Of a stretch of DNA of 64,000 nucleotides, positions 7,561 through 15,428 are shown one piece after another. The stretch is from the NCBI GenBank assembly GCA_003134995.1, contig PLDC01000019.1, forward strand, positions 769,855 to 833,854, read 5' to 3'. The notes beneath the pieces were generated by a model. That model ran no database searches and was not told the DNA's origin. It saw nothing but the letters and a program-made list of their open reading frames with translations. A program made the position numbers and the translations under genes. The DNA comes from Acidobacteriaceae bacterium. GTDB taxonomy: Bacteria; Acidobacteriota; Terriglobia; Terriglobales; Acidobacteriaceae. Position 1 is the stretch's first letter, and the number at the start of each line of letters is the position of its first letter.

Positions 7561-9231
7561 GTGAAGACAAATTTGTTGTTAGTCGCAACCGTCGCGTTGA
7601 GTTTGCCGGCAGCAGCAGCTCAGAACAATTCTCAAGCTACGGTTGAAGTGGAGCATATGAGTTCGACGCCCACATTCCGCGTAGTAGTCGTCAGCCGCAG
7701 CGTGCAGGCTGTGAACTATGAGCACCGTAGCGGAAGCTCGAAGGTCGATTTTGCCGGCACCACCTTAATGCCGTCGGCCAATGGCTGGGCGAAAGTAAAC
7801 AGCAAGCGGGGATCGATTGAGATCGAAGCAGAGTTCGGCGACCTGCAAAGGCCCACGACTTTCGGCAACGAATATCTGACCTACGTGCTGTGGGCGATTT
7901 CACCAGAAGGGCGGGCGCAGAACCTTGGCGAAGTGTTAGTTGGCGGCAACGAGCGCAGCAAACTACACGTAACTACAGACCTTCAAGCCTTCGCGCTGAT
8001 CGTTACCGCAGAACCTTATTATGCGGTGCGGCAGCCGAGCAACGCAGTCATTCTCGAGAACATCGTTCGCGAAGATACCAAAGGAACCAGCGAGGCAGTT
8101 AACGCAAAGTACGAACTGATGGAGCGCGGCGGATACCTTCCGACCGGCTACAAATTCGATCCGGTAGTTTTGAATGCGAAGTTGCCCCTCGAGTTTTACG
8201 AAGCACGCAATGCGCTGCGAATCGCTCAATCTGAGGGAGCGGAGCAGTATGCCACAGGCAGCTACCAGCATGCCGTCCAGTTGATGAATACCGCGGATGG
8301 CTATGCCATCAGCAGACACATGGACCGGAAGCCGTTGATCGCAGTCTCGCGTGAAGCAGTGCAGACCGCGGAAGATGCACGCGAAATCGCAGTGAAGAAG
8401 GAAGACGAAATGCGCCTGGCCAGCGAACGCCAGAGTGCAGCGGACGCGCAAGCCCAAGCGCAACTGGACGCAGAAAACGCTCGCCGGCAGAAGGAACAAG
8501 CGCAGTCCGACAGGGCACAAGCGCAATCCGATACGGCGCAGGCTCAATCCGATAGGGCGCAAGCCCAGGCTGATAAAGCGCAGGCACAGTCCGAGGCGGC
8601 AAGGGCGCGCTCAGATGCGGCCGATGCACAAGCGGCAAACACGAAGGCTCAATCTGACATGGCGGCAAACCAGGCTGCATCCGCAACGGCGCTATCAGCG
8701 GCCCAGGCCGATGCCGAACAATCCCGCCTGGCGGCTCAGCAGGCTCAACTGGCGGCGCAACAGGCAGACACCGACAAAGCGGCGATGCGCGCGAAATTGT
8801 CTGAGCAGTTGAATTCGATTCTGCAGACGCGCGACAGCGCGCGCGGCCTTATCGTCAGCATGTCCGATGTTTTGTTCGACACTGGGAAATTTTCATTGAA
8901 GTCGGGTGCACGCGAGAAGCTGGCAAAAGTGGCCGGCATTCTGCTCGCGTATCCCGGACTCAACATTGAAGTCGGCGGCTATACCGATAACGTCGGCGGC
9001 GATGCCATGAATCAAACCTTGTCCGAAAACCGCGCTGACTCGGTGCGCGATTATCTGGTGCAGGAAGGCGTAGCGACGGGTTCCGTCAGCGCCAAAGGCT
9101 TCGGCAACACTTTGCCCGTAGCCTCGAACGGCAACTCCGCCGGCCGGCAGCAAAACCGGAGAGTGGAACTGCTCGTATCGGGCGACGCCATCGGAAGCCC
9201 GGTGAACGCGACTACAGGAAGCTTGCAGTAG
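7561..9231 (+). CDS. OmpA-family protein with heptad coiled-coil stalk
   Basis: A 556-residue secreted protein starting at a GTG preceded by AAGGGAG; the frame is open upstream to 7330. Residues 1-20 are a signal peptide. An N-terminal beta-rich domain (about 25-240) is followed by a long alanine/glutamine-rich coiled coil (about 270-415) containing near-exact seven-residue repeats of the form AQAQSD[RTK]. The C-terminal OmpA/MotB peptidoglycan-binding domain (about 430-545) shows DVLFDTGKFSL, GYTDNVGG, LSENRADSVRDYL and RRVELLVSG. It probably links the outer membrane or periplasm to peptidoglycan across a long stalk. The neighbouring genes all look like envelope-stress functions. Confidence 0.9.
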   Translation: MKTNLLLVATVALSLPAAAAQNNSQATVEVEHMSSTPTFRVVVVSRSVQAVNYEHRSGSSKVDFAGTTLMPSANGWAKVNSKRGSIEIEAEFGDLQRPTTFGNEYLTYVLWAISPEGRAQNLGEVLVGGNERSKLHVTTDLQAFALIVTAEPYYAVRQPSNAVILENIVREDTKGTSEAVNAKYELMERGGYLPTGYKFDPVVLNAKLPLEFYEARNALRIAQSEGAEQYATGSYQHAVQLMNTADGYAISRHMDRKPLIAVSREAVQTAEDAREIAVKKEDEMRLASERQSAADAQAQAQLDAENARRQKEQAQSDRAQAQSDTAQAQSDRAQAQADKAQAQSEAARARSDAADAQAANTKAQSDMAANQAASATALSAAQADAEQSRLAAQQAQLAAQQADTDKAAMRAKLSEQLNSILQTRDSARGLIVSMSDVLFDTGKFSLKSGAREKLAKVAGILLAYPGLNIEVGGYTDNVGGDAMNQTLSENRADSVRDYLVQEGVATGSVSAKGFGNTLPVASNGNSAGRQQNRRVELLVSGDAIGSPVNATTGSLQ

Positions 9232-9277
9232 AGCAGGAGTATGTAAACGATCGAATCGATTAATGGAGGAAACACCC

Positions 9278-9838
9278 ATGAAACTAGTAGGAGTTCTTAG
9301 CACAGCAGTTCTAACTTTAGCGCTCGGAGCAGCAGTTCCGGCGTTCACCCAGGATCGCGAGCAGGATGATAAAGCCAAGCCTGCCCAGGACGAGAAAAAA
9401 GCAGAACCTTCAAAGCCCGCTGCGAAGGCGGAGGAAAAACCTGCGGAACGACAGGAAAATAACGCCAAGCCGGAAGAACGGAATGCGCAGGAGGAAAATA
9501 AGGCGATGCCCGCCGAGAAAAACGCGCGGGATGAGAATAAGGCGATGCCTGCCGAGAGAAACGCGCAGCCCGAACAGCATGCTGCCGGCAACGGCAACCG
9601 CATTCCCGCCGACCGCTACAAGGCCAACTTTGGAAGCGGACACACCTTCCGCGTCAGCCAGGGTGATTACAACAATCACCGCTTTCAATACGGCGGCTAT
9701 AATTTCGGATTCGTTGGCGTGTGGCCGAGCAATTGGCTCTACACGCAAAATGTTTATGTGATCGAGATCAACGGCGTGTATTACCTATGCAACCCGATGT
9801 ACCCGGGCGTTAACCTTGAACTCAGCTTCACGCTCTAA
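9278..9838 (+). CDS. Secreted protein with K/E-rich repeats and conserved C-terminal domain
   Basis: A 186-residue protein. The signal peptide ends near VPAFTQ (residue 25). The next 80 residues are charged and of low complexity, with a 13-residue repeat (NAQEENKAMPAEK-like, two and a half copies). The C-terminal 80 residues form a compact aromatic-rich domain (FRVSQGDYNNHRF, YNFGFVGVWPSNWLY). The ATG at 9278 is chosen over one 15 bp upstream because GGAGG sits eight bases before it. I recognise no named family. Its place beside OmpA and YXWGXW genes suggests a cell-envelope role. A terminator follows. Confidence 0.75.
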   Translation: MKLVGVLSTAVLTLALGAAVPAFTQDREQDDKAKPAQDEKKAEPSKPAAKAEEKPAERQENNAKPEERNAQEENKAMPAEKNARDENKAMPAERNAQPEQHAAGNGNRIPADRYKANFGSGHTFRVSQGDYNNHRFQYGGYNFGFVGVWPSNWLYTQNVYVIEINGVYYLCNPMYPGVNLELSFTL

Positions 9839-9871
9839 CGCTGCTGATTCGACAACTAAGTTCGCCCCTAT

Positions 9872-9903
9872 CGGCGCGAGTTCGCTTTTCTGGACTCGCG
9901 CCG
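9872..9903 (+). terminator. Intrinsic terminator after the K/E-repeat protein gene
   Basis: CGGCGCGAGT, a 12-base loop, ACTCGCGCCG, then CTTTTC. The 10-bp GC-rich stem and short T-rich tail lie 33 bp after the stop. Confidence 0.8.
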
Positions 9904-10062
9904 CTTTTCATTCCGAGCATTTTCGAAAAGTGTGTCTTATTGCTCAGACTGCACAATACAAAAGTGAAAGTCTTGCATCTTACCGATCGCCCTTTCACTC
10001 CACGCAGCCCGCAGCAGCAAGGTTCAAGCGGGCAATCGAAGGATGAGGGCAAGGTGACCAAA

Positions 10063-11253
10063 ATGCGTACTTCCCGTTTTCTAACGCTCGCACTTCTGAT
10101 ATTGGCCATACCGGCCGCCGCACTCGCGCAGTTCGCGATATCGATCACGATTGCGCCGCCCGCGCTGCCTGTGTACGAGCAGCCAATGATCCCCGCCGAC
10201 GGTTACCTGTGGACGCCCGGTTACTGGGCAAATGGCGATGAAGGATATTTCTGGGTTCCGGGTACATGGGTGATGCCTCCTCAAGCTGGCTTGCTCTGGA
10301 CTCCCGGCTATTGGGGATGGAACGGCTCAGCCTTCGCCTGGAACGGCGGCTACTGGGGCGAGCAGGTCGGCTTTTATGGAGGCGTTAACTACGGCTTTGG
10401 TTACGGCGGCATCGGCTACGGAGGCGGATATTGGAACAACGGCGCCTTCAGTTACAACACGACAGTGAATAATGTGAACACCACAATAATTCACAACGTC
10501 TACAACAAAACCGTAATCAACAATACCACTGTGAACTACGTCAGCTATAACGGCGGCAGCGGTGGAATTTCCGCCCGTCCGACCGCGGCAGAACAGACTG
10601 CGACGAACGCGCGGCATACGCCGCCGACCTCCATGCAAACGGAGCACGTGAAGACTGCCAGCACAAACCACGCGCTGCTGGCGTCGGTGAATCAGGGACG
10701 TCCGGCAATTGCGGCCACTGCCAAGCCCGGAGAGTTTACTGGCGCAGGGGCAGTTCCGGCAAAGCAGGCAGGATCGCCCTACAAGGCTCCGCCTGCCGAG
10801 AATAAATCAGCGGCGAACAAGCCCGCGGAAACTAAACCAGCCGCGACTGCAACGAACGAGAACAAGACGGCCAACACCAAGCCTGCAGCAAACAGGCCCG
10901 CAGCGAGTACGCCAGCTGCAAGCAAGGCACCCGCACCTCGGACGAATGAAACTAAGGCGCCCACGAACAAAGCAGCCACGCCTCCCTCGAATGAGAACAA
11001 GGCCGCCGAGCCCAAGCAGACGCGTGCCGCTGCTGAATCCAGCAAGCCGACTGCGACTCATACGCAGCCAGCTTCGCATCCGGCGACAACGACGGCCCAT
11101 GCGCAGCCCGCTCCCAGCAAGCCCGCTGCACCTCACGCCGAGGCCGCGCCAAAAGCACAGCCAGCTTCGCATCCAGCGCCGGCGACTCATGCAAAAGCTA
11201 CGCCGCCTCCTGTGAAAGAGGCGCCTAAATCAGAAGAGAAGCCACGTCAGTGA
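10063..11253 (+). CDS. YXWGXW-repeat secreted protein with A/K/P-rich tail
   Basis: A 396-residue protein. The signal peptide (1-22) ends ALAQ. Residues about 40-140 hold YXWGXW-type repeats (GYLWTPGYW, GYFWVPGTW, LLWTPGYWGWNG), followed by glycine/tyrosine and asparagine/threonine-rich segments (NTTVNNVNTTII). The last 180 residues are a disordered tail of Ala, Pro, Lys and Thr. The family is common in Acidobacteria and Proteobacteria and its role is unknown, presumably at the cell surface. The ATG follows AAGGTGA by five bases; an in-frame GTG at 10054 is possible. The tail's repetitive composition produces long false frames on other strands. Confidence 0.85.
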   Translation: MRTSRFLTLALLILAIPAAALAQFAISITIAPPALPVYEQPMIPADGYLWTPGYWANGDEGYFWVPGTWVMPPQAGLLWTPGYWGWNGSAFAWNGGYWGEQVGFYGGVNYGFGYGGIGYGGGYWNNGAFSYNTTVNNVNTTIIHNVYNKTVINNTTVNYVSYNGGSGGISARPTAAEQTATNARHTPPTSMQTEHVKTASTNHALLASVNQGRPAIAATAKPGEFTGAGAVPAKQAGSPYKAPPAENKSAANKPAETKPAATATNENKTANTKPAANRPAASTPAASKAPAPRTNETKAPTNKAATPPSNENKAAEPKQTRAAAESSKPTATHTQPASHPATTTAHAQPAPSKPAAPHAEAAPKAQPASHPAPATHAKATPPPVKEAPKSEEKPRQ

Positions 11254-11310
11254 ACTGATCGGAGCGTTCGCGTCAGGCCGATCAAAATAGAAACTTCGCT
11301 TAGGTCACAG

Positions 11311-11342
11311 TGCGAGCCCATTCATCGGGCTCGCATTTCTTT
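11311..11342 (+). terminator. Intrinsic terminator after YXWGXW gene
   Basis: TGCGAGCCC, loop ATTCATC, GGGCTCGCA, then TTTCTTT: a nine-bp stem with a T-rich tail, 57 bp after the stop. Confidence 0.88.
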
Positions 11343-11471
11343 CTGTAAAGCAGACGCCATCTGCCCCGGAGACTCCATCCGCGCATTTTTTTCCTTGAGC
11401 AGTTTTGACCATTAAAGGACTGGCGCAAAGCCTATAACTAAAGCTGACCCTGGAAATTAAAGGAGCAAGAC

Positions 11472-11627
11472 ATGCTTGGAACCATATTGATCGTAATTTT
11501 GATTCTGGCGCTGGTTGGTGCGCTGCCACGCTGGTCGCACAGCAGGTCGTGGGGTTATGCCCCGACCGGGGGACTAGGACTGGTGCTTCTCATCGTTGTC
11601 ATCCTGCTGGTTCTCGGCCGTATCTGA
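11472..11627 (+). CDS. DUF3309-family small membrane protein (51 aa)
   Basis: MLGTILIVILILALVGALP, a short hydrophilic loop with WSHSRSWGY, then PTGGLGLVLL and a second hydrophobic run ending LGRI. This is the complete DUF3309 pattern: two transmembrane helices around a W-x3-S-x-x-WGY loop. Function is unknown. AAAGGAGCAAGAC gives a strong ribosome-binding site six bases before the ATG. It belongs to the series of mini-membrane genes at 989, 7280 and 11797. Confidence 0.9.
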   Translation: MLGTILIVILILALVGALPRWSHSRSWGYAPTGGLGLVLLIVVILLVLGRI

Positions 11628-11796
11628 ACATCCACACACTCTAGTGCCGGCGGGCGAACCATGTTCGTCGTGCAGTATGAATTTCTCGACGTCAACGCGG
11701 ATCGACGCAAGAGAGACACGCGCGCTGGTGAGCGACCTTCGCCCGACCTTGCGAACAAAAGTTAGTCCGAAATTTTCGATGTAACGGAGGTTTTCA

Positions 11797-12378
11797 ATGA
11801 ACCTGAATCTACAAGACCCTAAGCTGATCGCAATCGCCGCCGCGGTGATTGTGATCATCGCTCTAATCGCCTTCATGATTGTCCGAAAAAAACGCAGAAG
11901 TACTACTGCTGACTTGCGGCAAAAATTCGGACCTGAGTACGACCGCGCCGTGCTCACGCATGGATCGGAGAGAAAAGCTGAAGCTACCTTGGAAGGTCGC
12001 AAAGAGCGAGTTGAAAAGCTCAACCTTCGCGATCTCGATCGTGCGGAGAGCGAGAAGTTTTCCAGGGATTGGCAGGCTGTGCAATCTCGATTCGTCGATT
12101 CTCCTAAAGGAGCAGTCGCCGAAGCTGATGATCTGGTGTCTTCTGTGATGAAGGCGCGTGGCTACCCCGTCGCCGATTTCGATCAACGTAGCGCTGACAT
12201 TTCTGTCGATCATCCGCGCGTTGTGGAAAACTACAGGGCTGCCCATGCCATCGCGCTGCGGGTTGGCAAGGACCAGGCCACGACCGAAGACTTGAGGACG
12301 GCAATGATTCACTATCGCTCTCTATTTGAAGAACTGGTGCAGGTCGTGCCGCTAGTGGAGACAAAAGCGGTGGCGTAA
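11797..12378 (+). CDS. Single-pass membrane protein of unknown function
   Basis: A 193-residue protein with one N-terminal membrane helix (about residues 10-29) followed by a basic stop-transfer KKRRS and a cytoplasmic-looking helical domain. The domain includes LRQKFGPEYDRAV, DWQAVQSRFVDSPKGAV and MKARGYPVADFDQRSADISVDHP. The same combination occurs in uncharacterised acidobacterial and proteobacterial proteins; no activity is known to me. GGAGG lies eight bases upstream of the ATG. A DUF883-like gene follows, and both may belong to a stress operon. Confidence 0.75.
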   Translation: MNLNLQDPKLIAIAAAVIVIIALIAFMIVRKKRRSTTADLRQKFGPEYDRAVLTHGSERKAEATLEGRKERVEKLNLRDLDRAESEKFSRDWQAVQSRFVDSPKGAVAEADDLVSSVMKARGYPVADFDQRSADISVDHPRVVENYRAAHAIALRVGKDQATTEDLRTAMIHYRSLFEELVQVVPLVETKAVA

Positions 12379-12470
12379 CGGCAGCGCATTATGATCGGGC
12401 CAGGAATCAGAAAAGAAGTGGGATCCAGAGAATGCATCAATATCCGCCCGCAAGGGCACAGGAGCGAATC

Positions 12471-12740
12471 ATGTCTCAAACAGTAGTGGAAGAAACGGCT
12501 GGGCACATCGCAGACTCAGCTCGCCAGGCTTCGTGCGCAACTAAGGCAGTTGCCGATGCGATCGAAGATGGCGTGGGAGCGGTGAAGCGTGCCGCTAAGA
12601 AGAGCGGCGATGCCGCTGAAGAACTCTTGAATGACACGTCTGACCGCCTGCAGCGAAACCCGCTGCTGACGATTGCGGCCACGTTTGCCATCGGTATCAC
12701 CGCAGGCGCGTTGCTCGGCTGGATGATGAGACGAAGTTAA
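12471..12740 (+). CDS. DUF883/ElaB-YqjD-like membrane-anchored protein
   Basis: An 89-residue protein with an amphipathic helical body (ADSARQASCATKAVADAIEDG, VKRAAKKSGDAAEELLND) and a C-terminal membrane helix rich in Ala/Gly ending in GWMMRRS. This is the architecture of the DUF883 (ElaB/YqjD) family, which in E. coli anchors ribosomes to the membrane in stationary phase; that role is only suggested here. The start at 12471 is chosen because AGGAG precedes it by seven bases; an in-frame ATG at 12432 lacks such a site. Confidence 0.75.
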   Translation: MSQTVVEETAGHIADSARQASCATKAVADAIEDGVGAVKRAAKKSGDAAEELLNDTSDRLQRNPLLTIAATFAIGITAGALLGWMMRRS

Positions 12741-12819
12741 ACGGTCCGAAGATATACCGCGAGATATACGCGCTTTAGCACCAGCATCAGCGAAGAAAAA
12801 CTTCAAAGGAGAACCTACG

Positions 12820-12978
12820 ATGACCACGAATGGGCAAGTGAAGTGTGCACATCTACCCTGCCTGTGCTTCGCGCAAGCGGGAGACAAATACTGCGGCTTG
12901 GCCTGTAAGGATGCAGGATCCAAGGATGTAGAGATTGCCTGCCAGTGCGACCACGAGCCGTGTCCGCTTACGCTTTGA
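12820..12978 (+). CDS. Bacterial metallothionein-like protein (52 aa)
   Basis: A 52-residue protein with eight cysteines and two histidines arranged as KCAHLPCLC, YCGLAC, and CQCDHEPC. This is the pattern of BmtA/SmtA-type bacterial metallothioneins, which bind zinc, cadmium or copper in a Cys/His cluster. The KYCGLAC-KDAG segment matches the zinc-finger-like loop of that family. A strong AAAGGAG lies eight bases before the ATG. It sits among stress-type genes and overlaps the open upstream part of the next frame but not that gene's likely start. Metal specificity cannot be told. Confidence 0.85.
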   Translation: MTTNGQVKCAHLPCLCFAQAGDKYCGLACKDAGSKDVEIACQCDHEPCPLTL

Positions 12979-13027
12979 AAGCAACGGCTGCCGAGGACTG
13001 GCCAGAATCGGCAGGGAGAATCTCGTC

Positions 13028-13747
13028 ATGAAGATGAGTCGTGGCTTGCTGTTGATGAGCGCGGCCTTTGCCGTCCAGTCGGTGCCGTCGAACGCGCAAG
13101 CATTGGACGATTTGGGAGATTCCCCGGCTACGACTGCGACAACGACTGCCACAACGACTTCGGCGACGCCAGTTCTGACCTACACGCGTCCCACGCAAGC
13201 AACGAAACTTCACAACTATTTGTTCGATGCATTTGGTCCTTATCCCATCATCGGCGCTGGCTTCGCGGCTGGCCTTAATCAAGCCCACAACACCCCGCCG
13301 GAGTGGAAACAAGGCGCAGACGGTTATAGCAGGCGGTTTGGGTCCGACTTCGGCATCGCGGCAATCAGTACTACGGCGCGCTACGGACTGGCGCAAGCCT
13401 TCCGGCAAGACACGCTGTACTACCGTTGTGAGTGCAGAGGCGTGGTGCCACGGCTGCGCCACGCCATGATCTCGACCCTTACAGCACGCCAGCGCGATGA
13501 CGGGCATCGTGTATTTTCTTTCCCGGCGCTCATCGCTCCGTACGCGGGCACGATGACTGCTGTTTATGCGTGGTATCCCGGCCGCTACAACGCCAAGGAC
13601 GCGCTTCGCATGGGCAACTACACCATGCTGGGGTATGTTGGCGGGAACATCGGCCTGGAGTTTTTTTACAGCGGACCCCACTCATTGCTCTCCCGAATGC
13701 ATCTCAATAGCACGCGCGAGGCGCCCAGTTCGGGAGCAAACCCGTGA
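13028..13747 (+). CDS. Hypothetical secreted/envelope protein linked to mla operon
   Basis: A 239-residue protein with an N-terminal signal-like segment (LLLMSAAFAVQSVPSNAQA), a Thr/Ala-rich spacer, and a conserved-looking C-terminal region containing DAFGPYPIIGAGFAAG, GYSRRFGSDFGIAAIS, DTLYYRCECRG and MLGYVGGNIGLEFFY. I do not recognise a named family. The stop overlaps the GTG start of mlaE (GTGA), so it is very probably the first gene of the lipid-transport operon and may be a periplasmic or outer-membrane partner. The ATG at 13028 has GGGAGA upstream; the frame is open to 12935. Confidence 0.7.
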   Translation: MKMSRGLLLMSAAFAVQSVPSNAQALDDLGDSPATTATTTATTTSATPVLTYTRPTQATKLHNYLFDAFGPYPIIGAGFAAGLNQAHNTPPEWKQGADGYSRRFGSDFGIAAISTTARYGLAQAFRQDTLYYRCECRGVVPRLRHAMISTLTARQRDDGHRVFSFPALIAPYAGTMTAVYAWYPGRYNAKDALRMGNYTMLGYVGGNIGLEFFYSGPHSLLSRMHLNSTREAPSSGANP

Positions 13748-14592
13748 TCGACCATAGCGTCAGTGCAGCTGCGAATATGCCCGTTTTAGTTCCTGAACCG
13801 TCGACCGTGCCAGTGCCCGCCGCGCTTCCCAACAAGGGCCTGATCACCCAATTTCTGGAATGGTTCGGAGATCTGGGAATATTTTTCTGGAACGTGTTGC
13901 GGGCCGCAGTGACGCCTCCGTTCGAGTTCCGCGAATTATTCCGGCAACTCGATGAGATTGGATCAATGTCTCTGCCTTTGGTCGCATTGGCCGGCGCTGC
14001 TACCGGCATTGTTCTCTCCATGGAAGCCCGTTTCAGCCTGACGCGTTTTGGCGCGAAGTCACTGCTTCCGGCGGCAATCGTTTTTTCGATTATTCACGAG
14101 ACGGGTCCGATCATCACCGGGCTGGTCGTGAGCGGGCGCGTGGGCGCGGGCATCGGCGCAGAGTTGGCGTCGATGAAAGTCACCGAACAGATTGATGCCA
14201 TTGAAGCATCCGCAGTAAACCCATACAGATTACTGGCGGCGACGCGCATCCTGGCCTGCATCCTGATGCTGCCTTTGCTGACGCTCGCCGCAGATTTTTC
14301 CGGCCTGATCATGGGTTGGGTGACACAGGCTTTGTCTGAGCCGCTCTCGTTCCATCAGTTCATCAACAGCGGGTTCAAGGGCTCCGACTTCAGCGACTTT
14401 CTGCCCCCTACTTTCAAGACAATGGTTTTCGGCTTGATCATTGGCCTGATCGCATGTTTCCAGGGGATGCGAACCCAGGGGGGTGCGGCGGGCGTGGGTC
14501 GTGCCGCCACCAGTTCGGTGGTTTTGTCTTCGCTGTTCGTCATCCTCGCTGATGTCGTGCTGGTGAAACTGATCATCATACTTTTCCCGTGA
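13744..14592 (+). CDS. mlaE: MlaE-family ABC transporter permease
   Basis: A 282-residue MlaE (DUF140) permease with a variable proline-rich N-terminus, an amphipathic segment, and about five membrane helices. Signature parts are LAGAATGIVLSMEA, HETGPIITGLVVSGRVGAGIGAEL (cut here to the motif), MKVTEQIDAIEASAVNP and CFQGMRTQGGAAGVGRAAT. With MlaF and an MCE protein it forms the inner-membrane complex that moves phospholipids between membranes. It starts at a GTG overlapping the previous stop and ends in GTGA overlapping the ATPase gene, showing tight coupling. Confidence 0.92.
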   Translation: MIDHSVSAAANMPVLVPEPSTVPVPAALPNKGLITQFLEWFGDLGIFFWNVLRAAVTPPFEFRELFRQLDEIGSMSLPLVALAGAATGIVLSMEARFSLTRFGAKSLLPAAIVFSIIHETGPIITGLVVSGRVGAGIGAELASMKVTEQIDAIEASAVNPYRLLAATRILACILMLPLLTLAADFSGLIMGWVTQALSEPLSFHQFINSGFKGSDFSDFLPPTFKTMVFGLIIGLIACFQGMRTQGGAAGVGRAATSSVVLSSLFVILADVVLVKLIIILFP

Positions 14593-15419
14593 GGGCGCTT
14601 CCGAGCCGCGAAATACTTATGAGCACAATCAATCAAATTCCGATTCAAACCGCGGCGAAGCGGCCGGGAGCCGAAGGAAACGGAAGCGCAGCGGCGATTG
14701 CCGTCGAGAACGTACATAAGTCATTCGGATCTCAAAAAGTTTTGAACGGAATTAATCTCGATGTGAAGCGCGGCGAAACCCTGGCGGTGCTGGGGCGGAG
14801 CGGCACCGGCAAGAGTGTGTTGCTGCGGCTCATCATCGGCTTGGAAACCCCAGACTCCGGATCGATTCTCATTCATGGCCAGGACATCGCCGGCCTGGCG
14901 ATCGACCGGATGGGCGAAATCAGAAAGAAGATGGGTTTTCTGTTTCAGCACGCCGCACTCTACGATTCGCTGACTGTCGAAGAGAACGTAGCTTTTCCGC
15001 TGCTGCACCATAAGAAAGAAATGTCGAAATCCGATCGCGCTGTTCGCGTGAAAGAGTTGCTCGCGGAAGTTGGAATGGAGGCCGCTCGCGCCAAGATGCC
15101 ATCCGACATTTCCGGTGGCATGCAGAAACGCGTAGGGCTGGCGCGTGCGATGGCTTTGGAGCCGGATATTCTTCTGCTCGACGAGCCCACCGCCGGCCTT
15201 GACCCCATCAGTTCCGGGGAGATCGACGACCTCGTCCTCAAGCTCCAGCAGGAACATCAGGTCGCTTTCATCGTAGTGACGCACGATCTGCACAGCGCAA
15301 AGGCCATCGCCAGCCGTCTCGCGCTGCTCGATAAGGGAAACGTGGTGATTCAAGGCAGTTTTGAAGATCTTCAGAAAAGTGAGATCGAGTTCGTTCGGGA
15401 ATTTCTAAAGCATTCGTAG
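14589..15419 (+). CDS. mlaF: MlaF-family ABC transporter ATP-binding protein
   Basis: A 276-residue ABC ATPase with Walker A GRSGTGKS, Q-loop FQHAALYDSLTVEENV, signature ISGGMQKRVGLARAMA, Walker B ILLLDEPTAGLDP and the switch histidine in VVTHD. The DSLTVEENVAFPL segment is typical of MlaF/Mkl-type ATPases working with MlaE. The GTG at 14589 overlaps the permease stop; an ATG at 14619 would remove ten residues. It energises phospholipid transport by MlaE. Confidence 0.92.
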   Translation: MRALPSREILMSTINQIPIQTAAKRPGAEGNGSAAAIAVENVHKSFGSQKVLNGINLDVKRGETLAVLGRSGTGKSVLLRLIIGLETPDSGSILIHGQDIAGLAIDRMGEIRKKMGFLFQHAALYDSLTVEENVAFPLLHHKKEMSKSDRAVRVKELLAEVGMEAARAKMPSDISGGMQKRVGLARAMALEPDILLLDEPTAGLDPISSGEIDDLVLKLQQEHQVAFIVVTHDLHSAKAIASRLALLDKGNVVIQGSFEDLQKSEIEFVREFLKHS

Positions 15420-15428
15420 GAGAACACA

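Noticed and set aside
8480..8620. CRISPR-like tandem repeats
   Set aside because: The repeats are contiguous, in frame and encode heptads of a coiled coil; there are no spacers. No other candidate array was seen.
10779..11190. Overlapping frames on both strands in the YXWGXW gene tail
   Set aside because: They are by-products of the Ala/Pro/Lys/Thr-rich low-complexity tail; none has a start signal or motif.
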